Assembly: GCA_023150835.1 (NCBI GenBank)
Contig: JAKLKB010000036.1
Span: 1 to 47,724, forward strand
Source: Myxococcota bacterium
GTDB taxonomy: Bacteria; Myxococcota_C; UBA6777
Length of the DNA stretch: 47,724 nucleotides
Direction of reading: 5' to 3'
The notes beneath the pieces are model-generated. The model searched no databases and was not told the origin of the DNA. It saw only the letters and a program-made list of their open reading frames with translations. Numbering within the stretch: position 1 is the stretch's first letter; every line of letters begins with the position of its first letter. The translations under genes were made by a program, and so were the position numbers. Shown here one piece after another: positions 8,990 to 19,200 of the stretch.

Positions 8990-10932
8990 TCGCTTAATAA
9001 GCGCATTTGTGCATCTTTTGCATACCGCGATGTGGGATGCAGACGTAAGATATCTTGCAATAAAGCATACGCCTTTGCGCGCTGGCCTGCTTCACGCAGT
9101 TGATCTGCTTCTTCCAAGATCCCCTCGCAACGGCGTGCATCTTCCAACAAGATCCCACCCAAGATCGGCGGATGCTCGCGCAACCACGCATCGATCTCGG
9201 CTTCGACGCGCCGAATCGCGCTCGCCTCCGCAACACGCCGCGCATCGGTCGTTTGCGGATTCGGTTTGGTCGACACTTGCGAGATACCCTGCGCATCGGT
9301 CGTTTGCGGATTTGGTTTGGTCGACACTTGCGAAACACGCCGCGCATCGGTCGTTTGCGGATTCGGTTTGGTCGACACTTGCGAGACACGCCGCGCATCG
9401 GTCGTTTGCGGGTTTGTGCTGATCTGAGATTGCGATTTGCGCCGCGTATCGGTCGTTTGCGGGTTTGTGCTGATCTGAGATTGCGATTTGCGCCGCGTAT
9501 CGGTCGTTTGAGCCTCTGCCCTCGCTGATACTTGGGGGCCTATCGCCGTTGCCAAGCGATCGACTTGGGGTGTTTGGATGGTTTGGATCTGTTGGGAGGT
9601 GTTGCGCAGCGGTTCGGGGTTGGGGTGTGCGTGGAAAGAGTGAGAGAGTTTTTCTAGTTCATCTTCTGAAAAGATCGCCTCTTCAAGCAAAGGAAGATGG
9701 CGGGCAAGCTGTTCTTCTTCGATGTTATGGGGCGTTGGAGTCAAGATACCAAAGGACGGAACGGGTGGCGTGGGAGAGGCATCGCCTGTGGGAGCGATCA
9801 AGGCGGCATAGGCGACAGGAGCGACAGGGCGTTTGACCAACGTTTGGAGTGTGTAGTTATCGTCTTGATCGTGTTCAAAAGCCGAAGGGAGCGAAGACAA
9901 GGCGTCTTCGATGTCGTCGACGATTGTGGGATGGGCGACTTCTGCGAGATCATCTTCTGTACGGATCCCCGAGTCGCTGTCGTTGTGTGTTGTGTGCTCG
10001 AATGAAGCGGGATATTGGGGCAGTTGATCCGCAGAAGGTGATCGCAACATCTGATCGAGTTGTTCGGGCTTGAGCAGCGGAGATCGAGAAACAGAAGTGG
10101 ATTGTTGGAAGATATCTTGTTCTTGCGCAGAAGAGCGAGCAGCAGAGCGCGGTTTTGACCCCGCAGCCAAGGCCGAAGAGGACGGCAACGGAACACTTGG
10201 GGCGGGCGCATCCACAGGCAAAGCCGCCCCTTCGTGGCCAAACTCTAAGCGTGCAGCGAGTTCCAAAAGCGCCGCATCTTGGGCATAACGAGTCTGAGCG
10301 TAGCGTTGTTGAACTTCTGCAAAGACGCGATAGGCTTGGGGTTGACGGCCAAGATGCAACAGGATCTGCGCACGCGCCAACATCCACTCGGGAGCGCGCC
10401 CATCCCGCCCTTCTTGGCGTTCCAGTTCTTTGAGGGCTTTTTCGTAACTGGCGGGATCACGGGCAAAGATCAACGTTTCCAATAAGGCCCTTGCCCCCGG
10501 CTGGATCACATCCAATAAACCGATCGCGGGCGGTTTCGGCAAAGAAGCCAGATAAGCGATCGTCGGATCGACTTTTTCTTCTTCAAGGCCCAAGCGTTTT
10601 GTTCGGGCTTCACGGCTTTCTTTCTTGATGCCTTGTAAGGTCCGACGAATAAACCACACCAACCAACCGACACTCACCGCAACCAACAGCAAAAAAACCC
10701 ACCCGAGGATGTTGTTGATATTGCGCAGCATCAAGAAGGTCTGGGCAAAATGAAACACCACAGACCACACCAGCCACAAAGCCAGCACAAAAGCCAAGAC
10801 CACAAGGCCGATCTTGAGATAGGCAGCGTGATGTTGGAAGGCCCCTTGCGCATTACGCCAGATCGACCCCAACCCCGTCCATTGGGAGACCCCTCGTTGC
10901 AAAGACTGCCATTGTGAACGAAACCACTCCAT
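8929..10932 (-). CDS. Two-TM membrane protein with TPR-like regions and 17-residue tandem repeats
   Basis: A 667-residue protein not assigned to a named family. Two hydrophobic helices lie near the N-terminus (IGLVVLAFVLALWLVWSVVF and NILGWVFLLLVAVSVGWLVW, about residues 40-95), so the remaining ~570 residues should be in one compartment, probably the cytosol. Residues about 150-230 contain a TPR-like pattern (MLARAQILLHLGRQPQAYRV, then TRYAQDAALLELAARLEFG). The middle is Pro/Ser/Thr-rich. Before the C-terminus are about five copies of a 17-residue repeat (TTDARRVSQVSTKPNPQ type). The C-terminal 80 residues again look TPR-like (AYALLQDILRLHPTSRYAKD). ATG 10932 has GAGG 5 nt upstream. It lies 69 bp downstream of the dynamin-like gene on the same strand and may work with it. 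Confidence 0.75.
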   Translation of the reverse strand: MEWFRSQWQSLQRGVSQWTGLGSIWRNAQGAFQHHAAYLKIGLVVLAFVLALWLVWSVVFHFAQTFLMLRNINNILGWVFLLLVAVSVGWLVWFIRRTLQGIKKESREARTKRLGLEEEKVDPTIAYLASLPKPPAIGLLDVIQPGARALLETLIFARDPASYEKALKELERQEGRDGRAPEWMLARAQILLHLGRQPQAYRVFAEVQQRYAQTRYAQDAALLELAARLEFGHEGAALPVDAPAPSVPLPSSSALAAGSKPRSAARSSAQEQDIFQQSTSVSRSPLLKPEQLDQMLRSPSADQLPQYPASFEHTTHNDSDSGIRTEDDLAEVAHPTIVDDIEDALSSLPSAFEHDQDDNYTLQTLVKRPVAPVAYAALIAPTGDASPTPPVPSFGILTPTPHNIEEEQLARHLPLLEEAIFSEDELEKLSHSFHAHPNPEPLRNTSQQIQTIQTPQVDRLATAIGPQVSARAEAQTTDTRRKSQSQISTNPQTTDTRRKSQSQISTNPQTTDARRVSQVSTKPNPQTTDARRVSQVSTKPNPQTTDAQGISQVSTKPNPQTTDARRVAEASAIRRVEAEIDAWLREHPPILGGILLEDARRCEGILEEADQLREAGQRAKAYALLQDILRLHPTSRYAKDAQMRLLSDQLFVVWEDSSGSGVTFPKK
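9241..9510 (-). repeat. 51-bp in-frame minisatellite, about 5.3 copies
   Basis: Units begin at 9241, 9292, 9343, 9394, 9445 and 9496 (last one partial), exactly 51 bp apart. They encode 17-residue repeats of two subtypes: TTDARRVSQVSTKPNPQ-like (three copies) and TTDTRRKSQSQISTNPQ (two copies). The units keep the reading frame of the host gene and form a polar, probably disordered linker. Confidence 0.9.
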
Positions 10933-11001
10933 GCTCACCTCGCGGTCGTCGAGTGTACGCAGACAACGCCTAGATGCGAAAAAATCTTTGTGCTTCGGAC
11001 G

Positions 11002-12960
11002 TTACGGGCTTGAACGCACAGAAGCTCCTTGTACGGGGGCCACCGAAGAGGAAGGGCTTTGAAGCAAAGCGCGGATCTCTTGAAGACGAGCAAGAAAACG
11101 ATCTCGCAACAAGTCGAGCTCTTTTTGGCGAATTTCCAAGATGGCACGTTGTGATTCCAAATACCCCGCCTGTCCGAGTTGATCGCGATGCTCTTCCATC
11201 ATCCGCGTGATCCGACCGAACAAGCTATCAAAGTACTGACTCACCCATTGTTTGATGCCTTGCGACACCCGATCAAGGATCAAAGCCATCTTGTCTGGAA
11301 GCAGGCGGCGTCCTTCGTGTAGCTGTTTGATCTGCGACTCGATATGTTGCCGAAGCTGCCGCGCTTTCATATAGTTTCGCGCAAACAGTCCCACCATAAA
11401 ACCGCCGATCCCACCGACAGGAAAAGCCAACGGACCTAAGAAAGACAGCAACGCCATCCCCTGCCCCCCCGCTGCCATCGTCGCACTCACCGTTGTCAGA
11501 CCCAAGATCGCCTCGGCAGCGCCCAAACGATCCTCGTATCCATCAAAGATCCCAAGCAGCGCTTTTTGGTTGCGGCTCAAGGCAAAAGACGTGCTGCTGT
11601 GCTTGAGTTGCCCGGGATCGCTCATCGCCAGCAGATCATCCAATTGCCGATAAAGCCATCGATGCGCGGCTTGAAAGATCGCATCCACCCGCTCTGCGAT
11701 CACTTTTTCGATCTTCGACCCCTGCACCAAGTTCTTTTGGTACAGCGCCTCGATCGACTCCACCATCGTACCAAAGACCTGCATCGTTTGGATCTCTTCG
11801 AGAGCCTGCACCGTTCCGTCCAACAACGCCCCAACTTCCGGCTCGATCATCGCTTGCAGACCCTTGATCTCCCCATCGATCGCATCAAAAAGTTCGTACT
11901 TTTTGAGTTCGGCTTTTTCGTGCGACTTATGCAGCGCGTGGATCTTCTTCTCGACATCGGCGCGTTTGGTAAACAGCACCTCGCCGCGCAACGTCAAGAG
12001 CTTTTGCAACAGCGTCACCACTTCAAAGCTATTGCGGATCGAAGAGGCCAGCACCGCACGGCTCGCATCTTGGGCCAAGAATCGCTCCAGATCCGACTGA
12101 AACGCTGGAAAACCGCTCGCGACAAAAGCCGCTTCATCGCCTTGTGTGATCGCTTCCCACGCCATCCGTGCGTTGATCACATACGCCCGTATCCGATCAG
12201 GCCGCAGATCGGGGTGGGCGCTCAGATCAGGGTCACGCGAGATATTGTGGATCACGCGCTCGCGCAACCGCTCGCGTTGCGGCCAAAAATCGCCCGAAAG
12301 ATTGATCACCAAAAACACTTTGTCGCACTGGTGGGTTGCACGCTTGAGAAAGTCCATCTCCCCACGCGTAAAGGGCGGATAAATGGACGTGATAATCACC
12401 GCCCCCATCTCATCCAAAAATCGCGTAGAAAGCTCGGTATAACTTTGGATCACGTCGTTGAGTCCGGGCGTATCAAAGAAACGGATGCCGTTTTTTAGAT
12501 AGCCCAGAGGCAAGCAGACACGCACCTTTGCGACACCTTTTTGATTTTCGGGATTGTGCATCTGATCAGTAAAGTGTGGGAGTTCTGCCCACGAAGTCGG
12601 CGCAACGCGACCATCCAGATAATGCACCTCCAAACGCTCCGTCTCACCGTACTCAAACTCCATCAGCGAGCCTGTGTTGGAGACCACATCAGGGCGCGTC
12701 ACTTCGCGGCGCGAAAGGCAATTGATCGTGGTCGACTTTCCACTACAAGTCTCGCCAAAGATCCCGATGGTCAGGCGATCATCTTGAACCAACTGCAGCC
12801 GCTTTTGGATCCGATCCAGAACGGTTTGTGTCAGCGAATCTCCCCCATCTTGCGCCTGATCGCGCCGCAACATCTCTGCCATCATCTCCAAATCCGAAAG
12901 CAGTTCTTGGCGGATCTCTATGTAGCGAGAAAGGCTTCCTTGCGGGTGTCGAAGCGTCAC
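11002..12960 (-). CDS. Dynamin-like GTPase
   Basis: A 652-residue large GTPase. The P-loop GETCSGKST lies at residues 69-77 (K75), after a ~60-residue helical lead. Switch/G3 DTPGLNDV is near residue 155, and a degenerate G4 region LVINLSGDF follows. The G domain is followed by long helical segments typical of the dynamin stalk. A Gly/Ala-rich hydrophobic segment near residues 520-565 (LLSFLGPLAFPVGGIGGFMV) resembles the membrane-inserting paddle of bacterial dynamin-like proteins; a helical C-terminus follows. Such proteins bind and remodel membranes. GTG 12960 is chosen because AGGAG lies 7 nt upstream; the open frame to 13572 would overlap the divergent tamB-like gene. The following gene (two-TM protein) is 69 bp downstream, a likely partner. 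Confidence 0.85.
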   Translation of the reverse strand: MTLRHPQGSLSRYIEIRQELLSDLEMMAEMLRRDQAQDGGDSLTQTVLDRIQKRLQLVQDDRLTIGIFGETCSGKSTTINCLSRREVTRPDVVSNTGSLMEFEYGETERLEVHYLDGRVAPTSWAELPHFTDQMHNPENQKGVAKVRVCLPLGYLKNGIRFFDTPGLNDVIQSYTELSTRFLDEMGAVIITSIYPPFTRGEMDFLKRATHQCDKVFLVINLSGDFWPQRERLRERVIHNISRDPDLSAHPDLRPDRIRAYVINARMAWEAITQGDEAAFVASGFPAFQSDLERFLAQDASRAVLASSIRNSFEVVTLLQKLLTLRGEVLFTKRADVEKKIHALHKSHEKAELKKYELFDAIDGEIKGLQAMIEPEVGALLDGTVQALEEIQTMQVFGTMVESIEALYQKNLVQGSKIEKVIAERVDAIFQAAHRWLYRQLDDLLAMSDPGQLKHSSTSFALSRNQKALLGIFDGYEDRLGAAEAILGLTTVSATMAAGGQGMALLSFLGPLAFPVGGIGGFMVGLFARNYMKARQLRQHIESQIKQLHEGRRLLPDKMALILDRVSQGIKQWVSQYFDSLFGRITRMMEEHRDQLGQAGYLESQRAILEIRQKELDLLRDRFLARLQEIRALLQSPSSSVAPVQGASVRSSP

Positions 12961-13264
12961 GGTCACTCTCCTGCCTTGCGTGGCCCTACGGGGCCGATCT
13001 ATCCCTGTCCAATGCGCCCCAAAGATATACGCATGGCTGCACAAAAGCAAAGCCTCCGCCCTTCCTTCCTTGCCTACATACTGTATCTCCCGAAGGAAAT
13101 AGAGGTTCGAGGGGGTTGATCTTGCTCGGTCCTTGCAACATCCTGTTGTGTTGTGCGCGAGCAGAAAAATATCCTTGATGTTCTGTTTGCACCATCGTTC
13201 GGCACAAATCCACTTCGCGTTGTACGAACACACCTCCCAACCCCGAAGAAAGCAGGCAAGCCTC
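12961..13264. other. Divergent promoter region between dynamin-like GTPase and tamB-like gene
   Basis: About 304 bp without a gene that I can support. It should carry the promoters of both flanking genes, but no strong -35/-10 pair stood out. A perfect short palindrome GGCCCTACGGGGCC-type hairpin is present at about 12981-12995. Open frames across it on both strands are extensions of the flanking genes beyond their best starts. Confidence 0.4.
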
Positions 13265-16200
13265 ATGGCAACGCAAGAAGCCCAAACCCTTCCAGCCTCC
13301 CCACCTCCCAAAAAACGCCGATGGCTCAGGCGGATCTTGTGGTTGCTGGGTGGCCTCTTGATGCTTCCTGTGGTGATCTTGCTGCTGTTTCTAGTCTTTT
13401 GGCAGATCGGGCCAAGTCGCGCTTTGGTTCGGTCCGTCGGTCTGTCCGTTGCATCGGGATTTTTGCATGGAAAGATCGAGCTAGACTCTCTCGGTGGAAC
13501 TTTGCTGACTGGACTTGAAGTCAGCGGCGTCCGCTGGTACAGCCGACAAGGCAAGCTGATCGCTGGACTCAAACGGCTCGATGTCCGCTATGATCTGATG
13601 AAGTTTCTGACCCAAGGCGAACTCGTCGTCACTTCGCTGACGCTCGAAAAACCCGAAGGATACTTGTTTGTCCAAAAAGACGGCCAGATCAACTTGCTCG
13701 CCCATCTCAACCTCGGCCCACCAAGCCAAGCCCCTCCCCCCGAAGTCGACTTGTCCTGTACCCCCCAAACCTTCGGAAAATCCGCAGGCTTTCGGCTATC
13801 TGTGCAAAAGATCGCGATCCACGACGTGCGGTTTTCATGGGGAGAAGGCGAAAATGCCCTTCGTGTCGAAGGATTGAACCTTTCCACTGACTTCAAAATG
13901 ATCGGATCCACCCTGATGGCCCATCTCAGCGACCTCCATCTCGACCTGTTCAACCCCGACGTCAAAGTCCGCAAGATCAGCCTCCGCTTCAAGATGGAAA
14001 CCCTCTGCGATCCCCGCACCAAGAGACAGATCACACAACTCCACGCCAAACAACTCGATCTCGACTTTGGTCAGCGTTCGGCCCTCCATCTCGACGCCAC
14101 CATCAAAGACCTCTCGACCCTCGATCTGCAAGTCAAATCCCGCCGATTCTTCGTAGCGACCGACGATATCAAGCGCATCGTCCCCGTCTATCCCGTCAAA
14201 CCCGATGTCCAAGCCGATCTCTTTACCGCCAGCGGTCCCCTTTCCGATCTTAAAGCCGACCTCAAACTCCGCCTCGGTCAAACCTCTCTCAAACTCGATG
14301 CCCGCGCAGGCATCCTCAACCAAAGCTACGATGTCAAGCTCCAACTCTCCAAAGCTGATCTCGCCGAGATATTGGGCAACCCCGCCCTTCAAAGCCTGCT
14401 TTCTCTTGAATTAACCGCCAAAGGAAAAGGCTTTTCGGATAAAACCAAAGGAAAAGTTCACCTTAAAGTCCGGCCAAGTTCATTTCAGCAATTCAAGATC
14501 GAAGAAGTCTCCGTTCTCGTCGACGCCGCCGACGGAGCCTTTACCATCCCCGCCCTACGTGTGCGCACGCCCTACCTCAACATCCCCAAGGGGGAAGCCT
14601 ACGTCAAACTCGACGGCGGCATCGTACGCGCTGACATCGACGGACGCATCGCAAACCTTTCTCCCCTCGGGAAAGTCGTCAAGCAAAAGCTCGCAGGAAG
14701 CGTCTCCTTCAACCTCAAAGCCAACGGAAAAAAATTCCTCCCCCAAGCCAACCTCACACTCAGCGGTCGAAGCATCCGCCATCCCGCAGCAAGTGTCGAG
14801 ACGATCCGCCTTCGCGCCGCCTTGCTCGATCTTCAGCCCATCACCGCCGAGATCAAAGAACTCTCCGTTCAAGGCGTCCAAGCAGGCGGACAAACCGTCT
14901 ACCGCGCCGATATCGGACTCCAGTACAAGATGGGACAAGGCAAACAAGGCCCCGCTCATCTTGTTCGCTTAGACAAACTCCAATTCGATGTCGGAACGGG
15001 TCTCTTTCGATTGCAGCCCAAAAACAAAAAGACCCGCACGCAGATCTCCTTTCAAGACGATATCGCAACGATCAAAAACTTTCGCCTCCAAAACGACCGT
15101 AGCAGCGCACGACAACGCCTGCGCAGACAACTTGCGATCCTCCGACGCCACCTCTTGCGCGCCCCCAAAACATCCGTCACCACACGATCTTTTGCAACAT
15201 ACCAAAGCGAACTCCAGCGCCGCGCAGAACAAAGCGATCTCCCTCGCCTTTGTCGCACCCTTTACAAACAACGCTATCTCGCATCACGCGCAACCACCCA
15301 ACGCCCAAGCCGCTCAAAGCGCACCGTCACCCCCTCAAAACAACGCTCGATCCGATCAAAACAACGCTCGATCCGATCAAAACAACGCTCGGTCCGATCA
15401 AAGCAACGCTCGGCCCCATCAAGGCACACAGCCTCAAGATCAAAGCAACCCTCGACCAAAGCAGCGGCTGCTGCGCAGGTTTACACCATCGCAAGCTGCC
15501 ACAGTCTCCTCGAACGCGCAGAGCAACACTTCGAACACACGACCCAAGCATGCACCACCCAAAACCCCGAATCCATCGCCATCCAAGACGCTCGCTTTCA
15601 CATCAAAGGCGCGGGTCAAACCTTGGGTCTGGCGATCCGCGATCTCGCGGTGGGCTGCGTCACAGGCGTACTTGGGATCATGCCCGATACACCGTTGCGT
15701 GGGTATCTTGATGTCGCGTTGGATGTCGCTGGAGACTTTCGCAAACCCCGCCTCGAAAACCTCTCTATCCACCTGAAAGACGGTCAATTCGACAAGTTCC
15801 GCGATCTCACCCTCGCCCTCAACGCATCTTACAACCCCAAACGCTCTCCCAAAAACCTGCGGCTCCCGCGTGATGTCTTTCACCTCGATCTCAACGCTGG
15901 ATACAAAGAACTCAACTTGCTGCGCCGAACCGATGCAAACACCCCCCAAAAGGCCGAACGGAAGCTGATCGCGCTCAAAGCCCGTCTCCCCATCCGCGCC
16001 GCCATCCAAGGAATGCCGCGTCAGCCCATCCAGTTCGAACGAAAGCTCCGCGAACCCATCCTCTTCCTCTCGCTCCCCAAGATATCCCTTGGCTGGCTTG
16101 CCCGCGTCCTCAATCAAGGCGACCTCGCCCGAGGGCAACAGCCCGGGACGCTCCAACTTGGCGGCACCGTCGATGCCGAGATCAAGCTACTCGGGCCGCT

Positions 16201-19200
16201 GAGTGTCCCCACGCTCGATCTGCGCTTTGCCCTCGAAAAAGGCCGCTACGAGCAACTCAGCGATATCGACCTCAAACTCAACGTCCACTTCCATGACGGC
16301 GAACTCCGCCTCCCCAAAGAAGAGAATCGCCTCTACATCAACAAAAAGCCGATCTTTGCGCTCGGTGGGATGCTCCCCCTCCACCTTCGCCTTTCTCCTC
16401 CAACGCGCCCTCAAAAACGCAAAGCGGCCGCTGCTTCGCTTTATTGGTTGGATGATACACCGCTCGACTTTTTCTTTAAGATCTATGGTCAACAAGTTCA
16501 AACATGGCGAGACTTTTTACCTACCGATCTGCGCGATGCGATCGGTGGTCTTTTGCACGCAGATATCCTGCTTGCAGGCAAACCCAGCGCCCCCTCATTC
16601 CGCTTTGATATCCGGTTTGAAGAAGGCAGCTTCTGCCCACTTGTTTCTCAAAACGTCCGACTGTCCGCCAAGGAAAGACGAGCGCTGTTAAAGAAAGCCC
16701 AAGCAGACGAAAAAAAGCGCATCGCTGCGCTGCGTAAACAAGGCAAAAACGAAGCCCCCCAAACGATCACGCTCGACGATATGCCTTTGACTCGCTCTGT
16801 CAGTGCCTTCCGATGTAGCCAAAAAGTTCGCTCTCTTGTCAGCAAACAGCCCAAAGCCACTTCCTTGCGCGTGAAAGGCATCCATTACCACCTCGGTTTG
16901 CGCTATCTTCCCCCGGGACAAAGCCACGAGATCTCGCCGCTTTGCCCAAAAGAGTCGGGGTGCTTCTCGTTTTTCTCCAAGCTCCACCTTGCCCAACACA
17001 AGGCGGCCAAAGCCACGACCTACTTTGAACTTCCCGAAAAAACCAACTGGCTTGCGATGACCCTGCGCGTCGATCCCAAAACGCTCCAACCATCGGTTCG
17101 GATCTTCGATCACGTCAGCCTCGACCTCCAGATGCCCGGGCTTCCCTTGCGCGATCTCTACCGATTTGTCCGTATCCCCGCACTTTTACAACTCAAACCC
17201 GGAAGCCGCTTTGTCTTTTCTTTCCGCGAACAAGGCAAACTCTCGCAACCCCGCCTCGCCCTTTCCGCACGCCTCCAAGACGTCGGCTACGAGATGGGTC
17301 GCGACGTGGACGACAAGCCACTTTACCTCGATGGAGTACAGGCGATCGTCGATCTGTCCCTTCAGCCCGGCCAAACTAAAGCTCTGATTAAAACCCACGT
17401 GTTCAACAAGCCTCTGCTCACCAACACCACGCGCTATGATCTCGATGTCGCCGTCGATCTGGCTCAACTCAACCAGATGCTGCCCGGCAACCCCCGCCCC
17501 AAAACCCCCGCCAAACAAGGCATGGTGCGCGTCGAAGCGGGACGCTTCTTCTCCAATCGCTTGACCTTCCATAACTTCCGATTGGAAAACTTCGCACAAC
17601 TCGGCGGCATCTACACCAAACTCGCAGGGATGCTCACAGGCGCGGTACTGCTTGAGGGCGATCCTGCCTGCCCTGAATGGAAAACCATCGAACGGGCCCA
17701 AGGCAGCGCCCCCCCCAAAGAAAGCCACATCGAACTGCGCAACGGCATCCTTGGTGATCGCGGTAGCCCAAAAGCCCAAAGCAAAGAGTTTGTCGCAGCC
17801 CTCAAAGCACGCGAAGCCTTCGAAGCGATCGCACGACGTTGGCGAGTCGCCACCAACCAAGAAAACGAACTCAGCAACAAGATCGATCAGATCCAAAAAA
17901 AGCCAAACCTCGCTGACGAAGACAAAGCCAAACTTCGCTCGTTGCTTGCTCAACGCCAAGACTTTCGACGACGCACTTTTTACCCGATTACAGGACGCTA
18001 TAACCGCGCCCGCCAAGCGCTGCTCGCCTTCTCTCGCAGCAGCAAAAAAGCCCTACGCTTTAGCCATTTTTATATCGGCTTTTTTTCTACAACCAACGAT
18101 GAGCAAACGCAAAAAGACGGACGCACACGCATCCTGCTCAAGATGGTTCAAGACGGCTCATGGAAGATCGAAGGCAAAAAGCGGATCATGCGCGGCTTTG
18201 ATATCCTCGACGGAGAGATCCTTGCGGCCCTGCCTCTCGCGCTTGCGGCGATCTCAAACCCACAAGAGCGCCAACGGCGTTGTCCTGCCCTGAAACAGGG
18301 AAAGGCCGACGAACGCCTGTACGTCAAACTCGGCGTGATCGGTGAGCGCATGAAGCTCGATTTCATCGAAGCCTTTGCTCCCGGGATCGAGATCCAAGGT
18401 GAACCCAAACTGGTCGTCAACCTCTCTGGAACCCTCCAATCTCCCGAGATCAAAAGCGGTCAAGTCGGTGTCGAGATCAGCAAACTGACCTATCCCGCTT
18501 TTGGGGTAGAGATCGGCGAGCAAAAAAATCCGCAATATCGCTTCGCAAAGCCGATGCGTTCGCAGTTTGTGATCCAACTCAAACCCAAACAATATCAAGT
18601 CCTCTGCCGACTTTACGGAAAAACGGGAACCCCCTTCCAAATCGACGGGTGGATCGCTCACAAGAACTTTGTCCCCTCGGACATGAGCCTCAAGATCTTT
18701 TCCAAAGAATTCAAGCCGATGGACACCCTGCGCTACCGCGCAACGCTCCAAACCAACATCTCCATCCAAGAAGCCCTTGATGCCCCCAAGATACGCGGAT
18801 CGATCACCATCCCCGAATTTCTTTTCACTCTCCCAGAAAGCAGCCGCAGCCCACAAACCTACATCGAAGACGAAGATATCTATATCCTCGGTGAACCTCG
18901 CAAAAAACGACGTAGCCGCGACCCATTCGAGGAAAAGCCCCCTCCATCGGGCATCACACAAAAGATGCTGCTCGATCTACAGATCATCATCCCGCGCAAC
19001 TTCTTTGTACGCAACCGCGATCTCAGCATCGAAGCCAAAACCGAAGACTTCCGTCCACTCGGCGTCAACCTACAACGCGGACGCCTCCGCCTGACAGGTG
19101 GTTTGCAGATCCAACGCGGCGAGTTGGCCTTTTACGGGAAAAAATTTCTTGTCGAAAGCGGAAGCGCCGTCGCTTTTACAGGTCAATCCTTTGGCATGGA

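Noticed and set aside
14988-15776. Second-frame ORF inside the TamB gene
   Set aside because: Open because of codon bias and the 21-bp repeats; flanking TamB frame is continuous and carries the domain pattern.
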